Shown: positions 1 to 7,319 of the stretch, piece after piece
Layout: each line of letters starts with the position of its first letter
Position numbering within the stretch: position 1 is the stretch's first letter
Assembly: GCA_004556655.1 (NCBI GenBank)
Contig: SFGF01000049.1
Coordinates: forward strand, 1 to 27,497
Direction: 5' to 3'
DNA from: Lachnospiraceae bacterium
GTDB lineage: Bacteria; Bacillota; Clostridia; Lachnospirales; Lachnospiraceae
Length of the DNA: 27,497 nucleotides
Program-made: the position numbers and the translations under genes
Notes under the pieces: generated by a model
Seen by the model: the letters and a program-made list of their open reading frames with translations, nothing else
What the model was told of the DNA's origin: nothing
Database searches by the model: none

Positions 1-21
1 TTTAATCATCACCGAGTAGGA

Positions 22-79
22 TTCCCAAAGTAAAACAGCCCCGAATTGACGGGGCTAATGTTTCACTTATTTTGGGACA
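22..79. repeat. Nested inverted repeat, possible terminator or element end
   Basis: The core is a 7-bp perfect hairpin, AGCCCCG (37-43) and CGGGGCT (50-56), with loop AATTGA. It is flanked by a second inverted pair, TCCCAAA (about 23-29) and TTTTGGGA (about 70-77). There is no clean T-run after the core, so a simple intrinsic terminator is not certain. It could end an upstream gene outside the window or be the terminal part of an insertion element. No transposase is visible here. Confidence 0.4.
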
Positions 80-139
80 TTTTCAAAAATGCTTGACAGG
101 AAATTGTCGGGATAAAAAGAAAATATCAGAGGATTTTAC

Positions 140-168
140 TTGTTATTTATAAAGCCAAAAGCTATACT
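140..168 (+). promoter_or_regulatory. Sigma-A promoter for the 65-residue protein
   Basis: A -35 box TTGTTA (140-145) and a -10 box TATACT (163-168) are separated by 17 nt. They lie 57 nt upstream of the small gene starting at 225. Confidence 0.5.
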
Positions 169-224
169 GGAATACAGAAAAATAGATATGGGAATATGTT
201 AATAGGGACAGGAGGCAACAGGAT

Positions 225-422
225 ATGGTGGATGAAACAGAATATATTTTTTCGGGATTTTGCAGAACTTTTAATCAGGGACAGACCGTTACATGTGAAT
301 TTGAAGAAAAAGACGGTAAGCTGGAACTTTGTGAGGTGGATTGTGCATATAAAAAATGTATCCACAAAGGAAGCTGCGAGATTGCAAGGCAGATTCGGGA
401 GATAAGGGACGCGAAAGAATGA
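225..422 (+). CDS. Small Cys-rich protein of unknown function, 65 aa
   Basis: The start ATG at 225 follows GGAGG at 211-215 with a 9-nt gap, and a promoter-like pair lies upstream, so this is probably a real gene. The 65-residue product has six cysteines (13, 24, 36, 40, 45, 51) and His47; the last four Cys are spaced CxxxC, x4, C, x5, C. It has no signal peptide or membrane segment and is rich in acidic and basic residues. The Cys/His pattern suggests metal binding or a small disulfide or zinc fold, but that is inference and no named family is assigned. It lies just upstream of the cobalamin riboswitch but has its own promoter and is not under riboswitch control. Confidence 0.7.
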   Translation: MVDETEYIFSGFCRTFNQGQTVTCEFEEKDGKLELCEVDCAYKKCIHKGSCEIARQIREIRDAKE

Positions 423-462
423 AGCCGGTCAAAAATAGAAGACAGAAACAGATACCAGGGGA

Positions 463-491
463 TTGCTATGTAAAAACTGTCGTGCTATAAT
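463..491 (+). promoter_or_regulatory. Promoter of the cobalamin riboswitch transcript
   Basis: TTGCTA (463-468) and a perfect TATAAT (486-491) are separated by 17 nt. The predicted start near 498 lies about 30 nt before the first conserved riboswitch element, as expected for a leader RNA. Confidence 0.65.
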
Positions 492-526
492 ACACCTGTA
501 AGTCTGATTAAGAACTGAATAAGAAA

Positions 527-690
527 CGGTTGGTGCCGTAATGAGAGGTTTACGGAGAATAGGGAAACAGGTGAGAGGCCTGTACGATCTCGTCACTGTA
601 TGCAGATAGCATTGCCAGAAAGTCACTGAATGAATGTTTGGGAAGGCGGCGGATGCGGTTAAAGCTGTGAGTCAGGAGACCTGCCAGCCG
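527..690 (+). promoter_or_regulatory. Cobalamin (adenosylcobalamin-type) riboswitch aptamer
   Basis: Conserved pieces of the cobalamin aptamer appear in order: TTGGTGCC near 530-537, AATAGGGAAACAGGTGAGA near 559-577, CCTGTACGA near 579-587, CACTGTA at 594-600, TGCCAGAAAGTCACTG near 613-628, GGAAGGCGGCGGATG near 641-655, and the B12 box AGTCAGGAGACCTGCC at 670-685. The box is a near-exact consensus match, so identification is confident; the ends are approximate. With the downstream intrinsic terminator it should repress the chelatase gene when cobalamin is plentiful. Confidence 0.95.
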
Positions 691-750
691 TGGTACGGGA
701 ATAGCAAATTCCAGATCACGAGGTTTGATTGTACCGATATATATTTCTAC

Positions 751-787
751 AATCCAACTGCATTTATGCGTTGGATTTTGTTTTTTT
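751..787 (+). terminator. Intrinsic terminator, riboswitch expression platform
   Basis: AATCCAAC (751-758) pairs with GTTGGATT (770-777). An inner GCA/TGC extension is also possible, and the stem is followed by TT, G and seven T (781-787). It lies between the aptamer and the chelatase start, so it is the likely OFF structure. An upstream segment GTTTGATT (723-730) can pair with the left arm with one mismatch and may be the antiterminator; this last point is inference. Confidence 0.85.
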
Positions 788-851
788 CGTGTCCGTTTAT
801 TCGATTCTGTTGCGGCAAACTTACAGAAAAAATGTAAAGGAGACGAAAAAA

Positions 852-2501
852 ATGAAGAAGAAAATGGTAACTTTATTGTGTGCGGCGGTTATGGTATCTT
901 CACTGGTGGCAGGATGTGGAGAAAACACTGAGAAAGAATCAGACAGCTCAGCTCTTGAAGAGACAACTGAGGAAACCGGAAAAGAGGAGGAAGAAGCTGA
1001 TAATGAAGATGCTTCCGATCAAGAAAAAGCAGACGAAGTAGCTGCATTGATTGATGCTATCTATGTACAGGAAAGAACGGACGATACGGATGCACAGTGT
1101 GAAGCGGCAAAAGCTGCATGGGATGCGTTGACAGATGCCCAGAAACAATTGGTGGAAGGAGAAAATGCAGATCCGGATTACTTTGGAAGAGATACCGGCG
1201 ATGCATCTAAGGATGACCCGAGAAATCAGGATGAAATCGGTGAGAATGAACTGTTGGTGGTAAGCTTTGGTACTTCTTTTAACGACAGCCGTGTGGCTGA
1301 CATTAAAGGAATTGAAGATGCACTGCAGGAAGCATTCCCGGATTGGTCGGTAAGAAGAGCATTTACTGCTCAGATAATCATTAATCATGTACAGGCCCGT
1401 GATGGAGAAAAAATCGACAACATGGACCAGGCACTGGAGCGTGCAGTAGAAAATGGTGTAAAAAACCTGGTAATTCAGCCCACTCATCTAATGCACGGCG
1501 CAGAATATGATGAACTTGTTGAAGCTGTTGAGGCATATAAAGATCAGTTTGAATCCGTGAAAATTGCTGAACCTCTTCTGGGAGAAGTGGGAGAAGATGC
1601 TTCTGTTGTTAATGATGATAAGGCTGCAGTTGCCGAAGCAATCACAGCTCAGGCTGTTGAAACAGCAGGATTTGACAGTCTGGATGCGGCGAAAGAAGAT
1701 GGTACAGCGTTTGTATTTATGGGACATGGTACTTCTCACACAGCAAAAATCTCTTATAGCCAGATGCAGACACAGATGAGTGATCTGGACTATGACAATG
1801 TATTTATCGGAACCGTGGAAGGTGAACCGAAAGAAACAGCATGTGAAGCGGTAATTGAAGCAGTTGCAGAGGCTGGGTATAAGAAGGTTGTTCTTCGTCC
1901 TCTGATGGTAGTGGCAGGTGATCACGCCAACAATGATATGGCTGGAGATGAGGAAGATTCCTGGAAGAGCATGTTCAATGCATCAGGAAAGTTTGACAGT
2001 GTCGATACACAGATTGCCGGTCTTGGTCAGATTGCATCTATCCAGAAAATTTATGTAGAGCATACAGCAGCGGTAATTAATAAAGATACAGACAAAGAAA
2101 GTAACACAGAGACAGCGGGAACAAAAACTTCTCTGGAAGATGGTACATACACAGCAGAGTTCACAACAGATAGTGGAATGTTTCATGTAAGTGAGGCTTG
2201 TGATGGAAAAGGAACATTGACTGTAAAAAATGGACAGATGATGCTTCATATCTCACTGGCATCGAAAAATATTGTAAATCTTTTTCCTGGTCTGGCAGAA
2301 GATGCCAAGAAAGAAGGGGCTGAACTTCTGCAGCCGACAACCGACGCGGTTACTTTCAGCGATGGAACGACAGAGGAGGTCAATGGATTTGATGTTCCGG
2401 TTCCTGTATTGGATGAGGAATTTGATCTGGCATTGATTGGAACCAAAGGAAAATGGTATGATCATAAAGTTATGGTTTCCAATCCGGAAAAAGCAAAATA
2501 A
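852..2501 (+). CDS. cbiK: Lipoprotein-anchored CbiK-type cobaltochelatase with extra C-terminal domain
   Basis: CbiK inserts Co2+ into sirohydrochlorin or its precorrin-2-derived forms in the anaerobic cobalamin pathway. The start ATG at 852 follows AAAGGAG at 836-842; upstream in-frame starts lie inside the riboswitch platform and were discarded. The 549-residue product starts with a lipoprotein signal (lipobox VAGC, Cys22). An acidic linker (about 25-60) and a short helical segment follow. The CbiK domain covers roughly residues 131-415 and shows VSFGTS, QPTHLMHG, MGHGTSH (His292, His296) and VAGDHANNDMAGD (His358), the last two carrying the metal-binding histidines of the family. Residues about 425-549 form an added beta-rich domain (DGTYTAEF, LIGTKGKWYDHKV) resembling NEAT-like or metal-uptake-associated domains; its identity is uncertain. 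Expression should be under cobalamin control. Export suggests an extracytoplasmic chelatase or tetrapyrrole/metal-binding role. Confidence 0.85.
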   Translation: MKKKMVTLLCAAVMVSSLVAGCGENTEKESDSSALEETTEETGKEEEEADNEDASDQEKADEVAALIDAIYVQERTDDTDAQCEAAKAAWDALTDAQKQLVEGENADPDYFGRDTGDASKDDPRNQDEIGENELLVVSFGTSFNDSRVADIKGIEDALQEAFPDWSVRRAFTAQIIINHVQARDGEKIDNMDQALERAVENGVKNLVIQPTHLMHGAEYDELVEAVEAYKDQFESVKIAEPLLGEVGEDASVVNDDKAAVAEAITAQAVETAGFDSLDAAKEDGTAFVFMGHGTSHTAKISYSQMQTQMSDLDYDNVFIGTVEGEPKETACEAVIEAVAEAGYKKVVLRPLMVVAGDHANNDMAGDEEDSWKSMFNASGKFDSVDTQIAGLGQIASIQKIYVEHTAAVINKDTDKESNTETAGTKTSLEDGTYTAEFTTDSGMFHVSEACDGKGTLTVKNGQMMLHISLASKNIVNLFPGLAEDAKKEGAELLQPTTDAVTFSDGTTEEVNGFDVPVPVLDEEFDLALIGTKGKWYDHKVMVSNPEKAK

Positions 2502-2569
2502 AATTCACTTGGATTCTTTTGAGGTCTTTCCTGTTCATGGATTGTTCATAAATAAATCCGGGGCAAAGG

Positions 2570-2598
2570 TTGAAAAAATGGAAAATATGTGCTAGTAT
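2570..2598 (+). promoter_or_regulatory. Promoter of the NlpC/P60 hydrolase gene
   Basis: TTGAAA (2570-2575) and TAGTAT (2593-2598) are separated by 17 nt. No intrinsic terminator was found between 2501 and this site. The leader to the start codon at 2715 is about 110 nt. Confidence 0.55.
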
Positions 2599-2714
2599 GT
2601 TTAAGAATAGTGAGCTAGTATGTGCAGCAGTATTTAGAAATAAGAAAGTAATTACTGATAAAAGCATATCTCATGTAATATGGTAGTAGAGTAGTACATA
2701 AGGAGTTATTTTGT

Positions 2715-4049
2715 ATGAAGAAACGTATCCTTTGCTTATTTTTAGGATTGACGATGATGTTTTCTCAGGTGATGACGGTTAGTGCATCCGGCAGAAAAGA
2801 AGAATTGGAACAGGAAAAGGCAGCTGCAGAAAGTCAGTTGTCTGCGCAGCAGTCTAAGATTGATGATCTGGAAGCGAAAAAGAATGCTTTGACACAGGAA
2901 ATCAACAGTTTGGATACTGATCTGGTGAATCTTCTGGTACAGATGGACATTCTTGAGAGTGATCTTACAAATAAAGAATCAGAGATTGAACAGACAAAAG
3001 CGGATCTGGTTGTGGCCGAGCAGGATCGTGACCAGCAGTATGCAGATATGAAAAAACGAATCCAGTATCTGTATGAGAAAGGCGGAGACAATGGATGGGT
3101 TCAGCTTTTGATGCAGGCGGATAATCTGGCAAGTCTTTTGAATCAGGCGGAATATGTTCAGAAGTTATATGACAGTGACAGAACAAGCCTTGAGAATTTC
3201 AAAGCGGTTGTGCAGCAGGTTACAGATCTTAACGATCAGTTGGAGTCAGAAAAAGCGGATCTTGTAGCGATGCAGGCAGAATACCAGGCTCAGGAAGCAA
3301 ATCTGGAGACACAGTTAGCACAAAAGAAAGCCACATCAGCTGATTATGCGAGTCAGATTGCAACTGCACAGAATCAGGCAAACCAGTATGTGGAACTGAT
3401 CCGTCAGCAGAACGCTGAGATTCGTAAGATTGAAGAAGAAGAGAAGAAAGCAGCTGAGGAAGCAGCACGGAAAGCTGCAGAAGAAGCCGCACGCAAAGAA
3501 GCGGAACAGAAAGCTGCACAGGCAGCTGCATCTAATAACACAAGTAACAGCTCCAGTAGTAATAAAACAAACAACAGTACCGGAAGCAGTAATTCCAATA
3601 CCAGTACCGGAAGCAGCAATTCTAATACCGGAAGTTCAAATTCCGGATCAACAAGCAGTGGTGGAAGTAGCAGTTCTTCCGGCGGTGGATCCGTAGCATA
3701 TAATCCGACTGGTGCAGCGGTAGCATCATATGCTTGCCAGTTTGTTGGTAACCCTTATGTATGGGGTGGAACCAGCCTGACAAACGGAGCTGACTGTTCT
3801 GGATTTGTTATGAGTGTATATGCTCATTTTGGTATATCTTTACCGCATTCCTCTTCTGCGCTGGCAGGAGTGGGACGTGGAGTACCTTATTCCCAGGCGA
3901 TGCCGGGAGATATCATCTGTTATTCCGGACATGTAGCTATTTACATTGGCGGCGGTGCAATCGTACACGCAAGCAACCAAAAAGATGGTATCAAGATTAC
4001 TTCAAATGCAGCTTACAGAGAGATTATAGCAGTTAGGCGAGTACTCTGA
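2715..4049 (+). CDS. Secreted coiled-coil NlpC/P60 peptidoglycan hydrolase
   Basis: This is a cell-wall endopeptidase that would cut peptidoglycan stem or cross-bridge peptides outside the membrane. The start ATG at 2715 has AAGGAG at 2700-2705. The 444-residue product has a signal peptide (about 1-25, ending VSASG) and a long coiled coil (about 27-245, rich in Gln/Glu/Lys/Ala, PcsB/CwlO-like). An Ala/Glu/Lys repeat region and a Ser/Asn/Gly-rich flexible linker (about 270-335) follow. The C-terminal NlpC/P60 domain holds the catalytic triad Cys361 (ADCSGF), His406 (GHVAIY) and His418 (VHAS). The coiled-coil architecture is typical of division hydrolases held inactive until recruited by an FtsEX-type partner; that partner is not in the window. 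The gene has its own promoter and terminator. Confidence 0.92.
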   Translation: MKKRILCLFLGLTMMFSQVMTVSASGRKEELEQEKAAAESQLSAQQSKIDDLEAKKNALTQEINSLDTDLVNLLVQMDILESDLTNKESEIEQTKADLVVAEQDRDQQYADMKKRIQYLYEKGGDNGWVQLLMQADNLASLLNQAEYVQKLYDSDRTSLENFKAVVQQVTDLNDQLESEKADLVAMQAEYQAQEANLETQLAQKKATSADYASQIATAQNQANQYVELIRQQNAEIRKIEEEEKKAAEEAARKAAEEAARKEAEQKAAQAAASNNTSNSSSSNKTNNSTGSSNSNTSTGSSNSNTGSSNSGSTSSGGSSSSSGGGSVAYNPTGAAVASYACQFVGNPYVWGGTSLTNGADCSGFVMSVYAHFGISLPHSSSALAGVGRGVPYSQAMPGDIICYSGHVAIYIGGGAIVHASNQKDGIKITSNAAYREIIAVRRVL

Positions 4050-4074
4050 TATAATATGAGTAAACAGAAGACAG

Positions 4075-4105
4075 AAAGAGGATGACAATAGTTCATCCTC
4101 TTTTT
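4075..4105 (+). terminator. Rho-independent terminator after the NlpC/P60 gene
   Basis: AAAGAGGATGA (4075-4085) pairs perfectly with TCATCCTCTTT (4093-4103) around a 7-nt loop, and the right arm runs into TTTTT (4101-4105). Confidence 0.92.
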
Positions 4106-4225
4106 ACGTAGCAGTTCTATTGTAGCATGGCTGCACACGGATGGGTAGAGATTATGAACTTTTTGATATAGTCACTTTGTAAAAAAAGAATTAAAATATG
4201 CTAAAAGAATTAGGAAGACTGTCTA

Positions 4226-4254
4226 TATATTTTCGAAAAGTACAGTGCTAGAAT
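4226..4254 (+). promoter_or_regulatory. Extended -10 promoter of the permease operon
   Basis: TGC followed by TAGAAT (4249-4254) forms an extended -10 box. The -35 position (TATATT, 4226-4231) is weak, as is common with TGn promoters. The stretch 4106-4339 otherwise holds no gene. Confidence 0.5.
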
Positions 4255-4339
4255 AATTGCGGACAAATCCGTCTGATTAAGCTTGAATCAAAGGCAGAAT
4301 TGTTAGGGCGGATAATGGAGACACAGGAGGATAAATAAA

Positions 4340-5698
4340 ATGACGATTGCACAAATTCTGGCAGTTACTATTTTCGTTGTAATGTTTATACTGATTGTAA
4401 TCGACAAAATTGAGAGACAGTATATTACTTTGGGATGTGGACTGCTGACGCTCGGTCTGGTATTTGGTCTGGCTATGCACAGCGGCAATGCGGTGACGGA
4501 AACTCTGAATGTCCGGAGTATCTTTACGCAGGGCTTCTGGTACACGGCGGGGCAGGCAGAAGAATCATCGAGCGGTATTAACTGGTCTACGATCATATTT
4601 ATCGCAGGTATGATGATTATGGTAGAAGGAATGGCAAGAGCAGGCTTTTTCCGATGGCTTTGTATGAAACTGGCAAAACTGGTACATTACAAACCGATTC
4701 CCCTTTTTGTAGCATTTATGATTATGTCGGCTTTGCTGGCTATGTTTATTGACAGTATCACAGTAATTCTTTTCCTGGCGGCAGTTACCGTGGAATTGGC
4801 AAAACTTCTGAAGTTTGATCCGATTCCCATGATCCTGTCGGAAATTTTCTGTGCTAATCTGGGTGGCTCTGCAACTATGTGCGGAGATCCGCCTAATATT
4901 ATCATCGGAACATCTCTGGGATATTCCTTTGGTGATTTCCTGAGTAATACAGGTATGATGGCAGGAATCAGTTTAATACTTGTCATTGTGTACTTCTTTT
5001 TTGTATATCGCAAAGAACTGATGCAGGAAGAGGCTGAAGCAGTGGAGATTTCCTCTATGCCGGATCCGAAAGAGGCTATTACCAATAAAAAAGATTTTGT
5101 AATCAGCTGTATTATTTTCGGATGTGCTGTTGTGATGCTGGTAACACATGCACAGACAGGGCTAACGGTTGCATTTATTGGCCTGGTGATTGCATTGATT
5201 ACGCTGATCACTGCAGGAAAGCATGCACTCGGACTTCTGAAAAAAGTGGATTATAAGACCTTACTGTTTTTTATCGGATTGTTTATGGTAGTAGGCGGAC
5301 TGGAACAAACAGGGGTTTTGGAGGTAATTGCCGGATTTATCGGTAATGTGAGCAAAGGAAATCTGAAACTGATGATTGCAATCATTATCTGGGTATCTGC
5401 AGTTGCAAGTGCATTTGTGGATAATATTCCATTTGCTGCAACGATGATTCCGGTGGTGAAAAGTCTGGCAGCAACACAGGGGGTTGATCTGGAGACATTG
5501 GCGTGGGCATTATCTATGGGCACGGATATCGGTGGAAGTGCTACCCCTATCGGTGCATCTGCGAATGTTGTAGGTACTTCTGTGGCGGCAAAGAATGGAT
5601 ATCTGATCGGTTGGGGAAAATACTGTAAATCAGCCGCTCCTGCAACCATTATTGTAGTTACTGTATCTATGCTGATTATATTTGCACGTTATTGTTGA
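4340..5698 (+). CDS. Ion-transporter-superfamily permease (ArsB/NhaD/SLC13-like)
   Basis: This is an integral membrane secondary transporter of the ion transporter (IT) superfamily, which includes Na+/H+ antiporters (NhaD), arsenite pumps (ArsB) and dicarboxylate or citrate carriers. The start ATG at 4340 follows AGGAGG at 4325-4330. The 452-residue product has roughly 11-12 hydrophobic segments. It shows the family's inverted repeat: GDPPNIIIGTS in the first half and the matching GASANVVGTS in the second, each in a re-entrant hairpin, with DSITVILF and DNIPFAATM helices before them. A charged cytoplasmic loop (about 230-250) separates the halves. The substrate cannot be read from sequence. 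It is first in a tight three-gene operon (36 nt to the next gene). Confidence 0.85.
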   Translation: MTIAQILAVTIFVVMFILIVIDKIERQYITLGCGLLTLGLVFGLAMHSGNAVTETLNVRSIFTQGFWYTAGQAEESSSGINWSTIIFIAGMMIMVEGMARAGFFRWLCMKLAKLVHYKPIPLFVAFMIMSALLAMFIDSITVILFLAAVTVELAKLLKFDPIPMILSEIFCANLGGSATMCGDPPNIIIGTSLGYSFGDFLSNTGMMAGISLILVIVYFFFVYRKELMQEEAEAVEISSMPDPKEAITNKKDFVISCIIFGCAVVMLVTHAQTGLTVAFIGLVIALITLITAGKHALGLLKKVDYKTLLFFIGLFMVVGGLEQTGVLEVIAGFIGNVSKGNLKLMIAIIIWVSAVASAFVDNIPFAATMIPVVKSLAATQGVDLETLAWALSMGTDIGGSATPIGASANVVGTSVAAKNGYLIGWGKYCKSAAPATIIVVTVSMLIIFARYC

Positions 5699-5734
5699 TA
5701 GATAGTCGCCGATAAAGAGAAGGAGAAGATTGAT

Positions 5735-6340
5735 ATGGAAAAGCAGACGATAATCTCGGTAGGTCGTGAATTTGGAAGCGCCGGTCATGAGATTGCAGAA
5801 AAAATTGCAAAAGAACTGGGATTCAATTTTTATGACAGAAATATGCTGGATGAAATTGCTCAGGAAAAAAATATTGAAGTTAAATATCTGGAAAAATATG
5901 AAGAAAAACCACGTAATCTGATTCTTTCCAGATCGGTGAAAGGATATTCCAATTCTCTTGAAGAAGTTATTGCAGATATGCAGTTTGAATATCTGAGAAA
6001 AAAAGCGGACAAAGGAGAATCATTTGTTGTGGTTGGCCGTTGCGCAGAGGAAGTTCTGAAAGATCGGGAAGGTCTGATTTCTATTTTTATTCTGGGTGAC
6101 CGGGAAGCTAAGATCAACAGAGTAAAGGAAAAATATCAGATCGATGCAACAGAGGCACTGATCAAGATGAAACGTCATGATAAGAACAGAAAGCGTTATC
6201 ATAATAGACATTCAGATGGTAAATGGGGAGATTCCAGAAGTTACGATCTGTGTGTGAACAGCAGTAAAATGGGCGTGGATGAAACAGTAGATATTCTGGT
6301 TACCTATATTAGAAAAAGAATGGAAAACAGAGAAGCATAA
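5735..6340 (+). CDS. Cytidylate kinase-like family protein
   Basis: The 201-residue product starts with a strand-loop-helix, TIISVGREFGSAGHEIA, and matches the cytidylate-kinase-like P-loop family found widely in clostridia. The phosphate loop GREFGSAG (residues 10-17) is followed by His18, so the lysine of a canonical Walker A (GxxxxGK) is absent. Basic residues near MKRHDKNRKRYHNRH and the segment DSRSYDLCVNSS are typical of the family's lid and C-terminal part. The canonical role would be phosphorylating CMP/dCMP, but members with this loop are poorly characterised and may have another role. AAGGAG at 5720-5725 sets the start. It lies between two transporter genes and is probably co-transcribed with them. 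Confidence 0.8.
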   Translation: MEKQTIISVGREFGSAGHEIAEKIAKELGFNFYDRNMLDEIAQEKNIEVKYLEKYEEKPRNLILSRSVKGYSNSLEEVIADMQFEYLRKKADKGESFVVVGRCAEEVLKDREGLISIFILGDREAKINRVKEKYQIDATEALIKMKRHDKNRKRYHNRHSDGKWGDSRSYDLCVNSSKMGVDETVDILVTYIRKRMENREA

Positions 6341-6370
6341 AAATGTGACGGGGAGAGAGGAAAGAAACGT

Positions 6371-7204
6371 ATGAACGCGAAAACCAAAGGAAATTTATAT
6401 ATTTTTTTGACGGCGGTTCTATGGTCAACCGGCGGTGTTTTGATCAAGTTCATTCCGGGCAGTCCCATTGCTATCAATGGCGCCCGTTCTCTGATCGCGT
6501 TTTTATTTTTCTGTCTGTATAAAAAAAGAGTAAAATTTAAAACCAATCGCTTGATCGTAGCAGCTTCGTTTTGTCTTGTGATGACGAACCTGCTTTATGT
6601 TACGGCAAACAAGCTGACAACAGCAGCCAATGCGATCGTGCTTCAGTACATGGCACCTATTTTTGTACTGATCTGGGACTGTATTTACCGGAAGCAATTA
6701 CCGAAAAAACGCCAGTGTGCAATCGTTGCTATGGCTTTCGCCGGTATGATTTTATTCTTTTTTGATCAGCTGGACGGAGGACATATGCTTGGTAATGTGA
6801 TCGCGATCGGAGCCGGTCTGTGTTTTTCCGGTGTATTTTTTATTAACTCTTTGCCGGAATCCAGCAGTGATGATTCCAGTATGTTGGCCTTTCTCGTATC
6901 TTTTTTGATTTCAATCCCATTTCTGGGAGATGTGGCATATATGGATGGGAAAGCTATTGCTGCACTTCTTGCGCTGGGAATCTTCCAGGTTGGACTGGCA
7001 TATGTATTTTTTGCAAAAGGAGCCAAACTTACCAGTCCGGTCAGTGCATCTTTGATCGGACTTCTGGAGGCTATTCTGAATCCCATATGGGTACTTTTGT
7101 TCTATGGTGAAAAAGTAGGACAATTTGCACTGTTGGGAAGCGGGATCATACTGCTGTCGGTGGTACTCAATATATGCACAAATCCGGTTCGTGAAAACAG
7201 TTAA
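6371..7204 (+). CDS. EamA/DMT-family transporter
   Basis: The 277-residue product has about ten transmembrane segments arranged as two EamA repeats. The first (about 1-130) contains LWSTGGVLIKFIPGSP and the NLLYVTANKLTTAANAIVLQYMAPIFV helix pair. The second (about 140-275) contains AKGAKLTSPVSASLIGLLEAILNPIWVLLFYGE, the typical C-terminal EamA signature. The family exports or imports small metabolites, amino acids and nucleotide precursors; the substrate is unknown. A purine-rich site (about 6354-6362) precedes the ATG at 6371. It is the last gene of the operon, 30 nt after the kinase-like gene. Confidence 0.88.
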   Translation: MNAKTKGNLYIFLTAVLWSTGGVLIKFIPGSPIAINGARSLIAFLFFCLYKKRVKFKTNRLIVAASFCLVMTNLLYVTANKLTTAANAIVLQYMAPIFVLIWDCIYRKQLPKKRQCAIVAMAFAGMILFFFDQLDGGHMLGNVIAIGAGLCFSGVFFINSLPESSSDDSSMLAFLVSFLISIPFLGDVAYMDGKAIAALLALGIFQVGLAYVFFAKGAKLTSPVSASLIGLLEAILNPIWVLLFYGEKVGQFALLGSGIILLSVVLNICTNPVRENS

Positions 7205-7209
7205 TATTG

Positions 7210-7256
7210 AGACCTGTCGAATCCAGATGTATCCGTGGCCGGGTCTATTCATTTTA
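7210..7256. terminator. Possible weak bidirectional terminator
   Basis: AGACCTG (7210-7216) can pair with CGGGTCT (7240-7246) with one G-U pair around a long loop, followed by ATTCATTTTA. It lies between two convergent genes, where a terminator is expected, but the structure is weak. Confidence 0.35.
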
Positions 7257-7319
7257 TTCGTTGGGGTAATAAAGTAGATTGACAGATGGAATCCTGTTCT
7301 TCTTATCGATATCAGCACT

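Noticed and set aside
729..851. In-frame extension of the chelatase gene upstream of 852
   Set aside because: It runs through the riboswitch terminator; the lipoprotein signal and ribosome site both fit the ATG at 852.
948..1925. Two long minus-strand frames opposite cbiK
   Set aside because: They mirror the codon pattern of the plus-strand chelatase and have no ribosome site or recognisable domain.
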